This document shows positions 62,246 to 64,000 of a stretch of DNA of 64,000 bases, piece by piece. Below the pieces are notes generated by a model. It searched no databases. It saw only the letters and a program-made list of their open reading frames with translations, and had not been told where the DNA came from. A program made the translations under genes and the position numbers. Position 1 is the stretch's first letter. Every line of letters begins with the position of its first letter. The DNA comes from Himantopus leucocephalus (lineage: Eukaryota > Chordata > Aves > Charadriiformes > Recurvirostridae): positions 29,075,918 to 29,139,917 of the forward strand of contig RSEF01000006.1 of assembly GCA_003993805.1 (NCBI GenBank). Direction: 5' to 3'.

Positions 62246-63550
62246 GGCCCAGACGTGGGAGAGAGGAAACAAGTGATGGGTGGACTGTGATTCAGCTATG
62301 TAAATCCCTATTCTCCAGGTTTACTTTCAAGAGTTAGCGATTCATAGTCAGCTGCACGCTTTCTTTGTACCTGCCGTGACTGTGTATCGTAGAAGAAATA
62401 TTTTGAGTGTCCTTTCAAGTCCACTAAAGACAATGGAAGCATTTCCACAGATTTTCCTGGGCCTTAGCCCTAAATAAACCATGAGGATTTCTGAGCTGTC
62501 TTTTACTTTACCTCTCCTGGGAGCCCAAACCCCATTGAAAATTATTCAGTTTTTCTAGGACCCTGCAATCTCTGTGAATTTATGCCCCATCTGCTGCTAG
62601 AGAGAGCTCAGATTAAGGCTCACGTTCTCCACCTGTGAGAGTGACAGTGAGGCTTTTTCTTAGTATCCACCAAGATGTTTTCTTTCTTATTTATTAGTTT
62701 GTCTGGTAAAGTATAGCTCAAGCATTTTAATAATATCAGACTAAACTTGGGTTTGGTTAGAACCGATCTCCATGTATTATGCACAGAAGATCTTGCCGTA
62801 ACAATAGAATCCTAAATCCCTCCAAAATATCGTTACCACTCTTATCTCTAGGCTCAATCCACCCAACTTTCTTTTTCAATTAACTTCCCCTGTAAGTTTT
62901 CCCTGTGCTTGCAGAGAAGCTTTCCCCATCTCTTTCTCTCAGCTTCATTTGCCTTTTCCTTGTGATTATCTAACAGAGTAGTTAAATGTTTCATCTTTGT
63001 CTCCTAGCCAGAATTAATTGTTTTATGTTCCACACAGAGTATTTTCTTTGATTAATTAAAACACACACAGAGGAAGCTATACAGTAATTTTATTGCTGTT
63101 TTCTACTAAATAGCATTTTGTGTTCTGGATATTATCTGGCAAATGTGCAGTTCACTTAAGAACTACAAAACCAAATGGAAAATTAATATAAACTGGTTAA
63201 TATTGTAGCAGAACTAACAGCAGTGCCATCAGTTATAAGGAAAGTCATGACACACTAGGCATTACTTACAGAATTTGGGTTTTTTGTCTGTTATTACTGC
63301 TGCAGAATTTAAATACCGTGCATTGTTTTGATGACAAAATAGAAATGCATCAGGTTGCCTACATGTTGCCTGAGCTGATGTAGATAATTTAACATTCAAT
63401 GGATAAATTTAAATCCTGCGTGCATTGGTACTCTAGGTGCAGTGGGTCAAACCATAAATAACAAACCTCAGCTTTCCTGAGCCTTGCAGCATTTGAAATA
63501 CAGCTGACAACTCAAATCTTTCAGGCTGCCTCTGCTTCTAGGAAAGACAT

Positions 63551-63808
63551 CATAGAGCATAGAATCATAGAATGGCTTGGGTTGGAAGGAACCTTAAAGA
63601 TCATCTCGGTCCAAACCCACTGCCATGGGCAGAGACACCTCCTACTAGACCAGGCTGCTCAAAGCCCCGTCCAGCCTGGTCTTGAACAACTCCAGGGATG
63701 GGGCAGCCACAGCTTCTCTGGGCAACCTAGGCCAGGGTCTCACCACCCTCACAGTGAAAAGTTTCGTCCTAATACCTATTCTAAATCTCCCCTCTTCCAG
63801 TTTGAAGA
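63551..63808 (-). mobile_element. CR1 LINE 3' fragment, about 260 bp
   Basis: The octamer tail is clear on the plus strand (CATAGAGCATAGAATCATAG), followed by AATGGCTTGGGTTGGAAGG and a CCATGGGCAGAGACACCTCC block. The copy continues through CCAGGGATGGGGCAGCCACA and CTGGGCAACCTAGGCCAGGG to CTCTTCCAGTTTGAAG at 63808. It is 5'-truncated. The intact tail suggests a fairly recent insertion. Confidence 0.94.
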
Positions 63809-64000
63809 TATAGGCTATCATATTTCACACATTATGATCACTTTGCCTCAGGTAGACAAACAAATGTTGTCTTCCTGTTGGATGTAGACAGCCCCCCGCT
63901 CACCACCTTTACACCTGACTACTGCAATGCCCTCAGCTGTAAACGCCACAGCTTGCAGTGGGTGTTTTAGGCATACCAATGCACTGAAATTAAACCTCTG
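63809..64000. other. non-coding, nothing recognised
   Basis: The last 192 bp hold no recognisable gene or repeat beyond the CR1 border. Confidence 0.5.

Larger units (their letters stand above)
50615..63550. other. non-coding stretch, no gene recognised
   Basis: About 12.9 kb, the longest part without a clear repeat. It contains a G/T-rich patch at about 51990-52041, a 15-base A run at 54920-54934, a G-run cluster at 55902-55980, and an inverted repeat at 62025-62101. AT-rich blocks at 53440-53690, 55095-55470 and 63110-63450 look like possible regulatory elements. Splice-flanked open segments on the minus strand lie at 59412-59441 and 61626-61661. The 175-codon minus-strand frame at 54962-54435 matches nothing I recognise. 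Confidence 0.55.

Noticed and set aside
1..64000. CRISPR arrays, operons, phage or plasmid genes
   Set aside because: No regularly spaced repeats, no ribosome-binding pattern and no long adjacent reading frames. The CR1 and LTR content is that of a bird chromosome.

Overview
This window reads as non-coding chromosomal DNA from a bird. The diagnosis rests on its repeats. At least eight pieces of CR1 LINEs are present, several ending in the avian CR1 tail built from the octamer ATTCTATG, plus one degraded long terminal repeat of a type that is common across birds and absent from mammals. The CR1 and LTR types fit a neoavian bird better than chicken, but I cannot name a species. The DNA is AT-rich, CpG-poor and shows no operon-like layout, so this is not microbial sequence.

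Layout. 1-4474: unique-looking DNA with a slightly GC-richer patch at about 1300-2160. 4475-5520: the longest CR1, carrying a broken reverse-transcriptase reading frame. 5521-14833: unique-looking DNA holding the best candidate for a real gene end, on the minus strand at about 10.05-11.10 kb, together with two small tandem duplications. 14834-15353: a CR1 interrupted by a 100-N assembly gap. 15354-32882: unique-looking DNA with one old CR1 scrap (24000-24105), two tight hairpins, and a 25-base G run at 30342. 32883-33284 and 39762-40087: two similar CR1 tails in opposite orientation. 42361-42409: a 49-bp CR1 3' stub. 45235-45666: the LTR remnant. 50470-50614 and 63551-63808: two further CR1 tails.

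No protein-coding gene, tRNA, rRNA or known microRNA is recognised with confidence. The reading frames of 60-230 codons in the window look like chance, being overlapping, often open in several frames at once, and resembling no family I know, except those translating CR1 reverse transcriptase. The region is best taken as an intron or intergenic stretch. Several short segments combine a good acceptor, an open frame and a good donor and are listed as candidate exons. A sequence this long will contain many such combinations by chance, so all carry low confidence. I found no evidence of a novel biological system. The items most worth checking are the three-piece minus-strand gene end, the mis-sized assembly gap, the inverted CR1 pair, and several AT-rich blocks that look like conserved regulatory elements.
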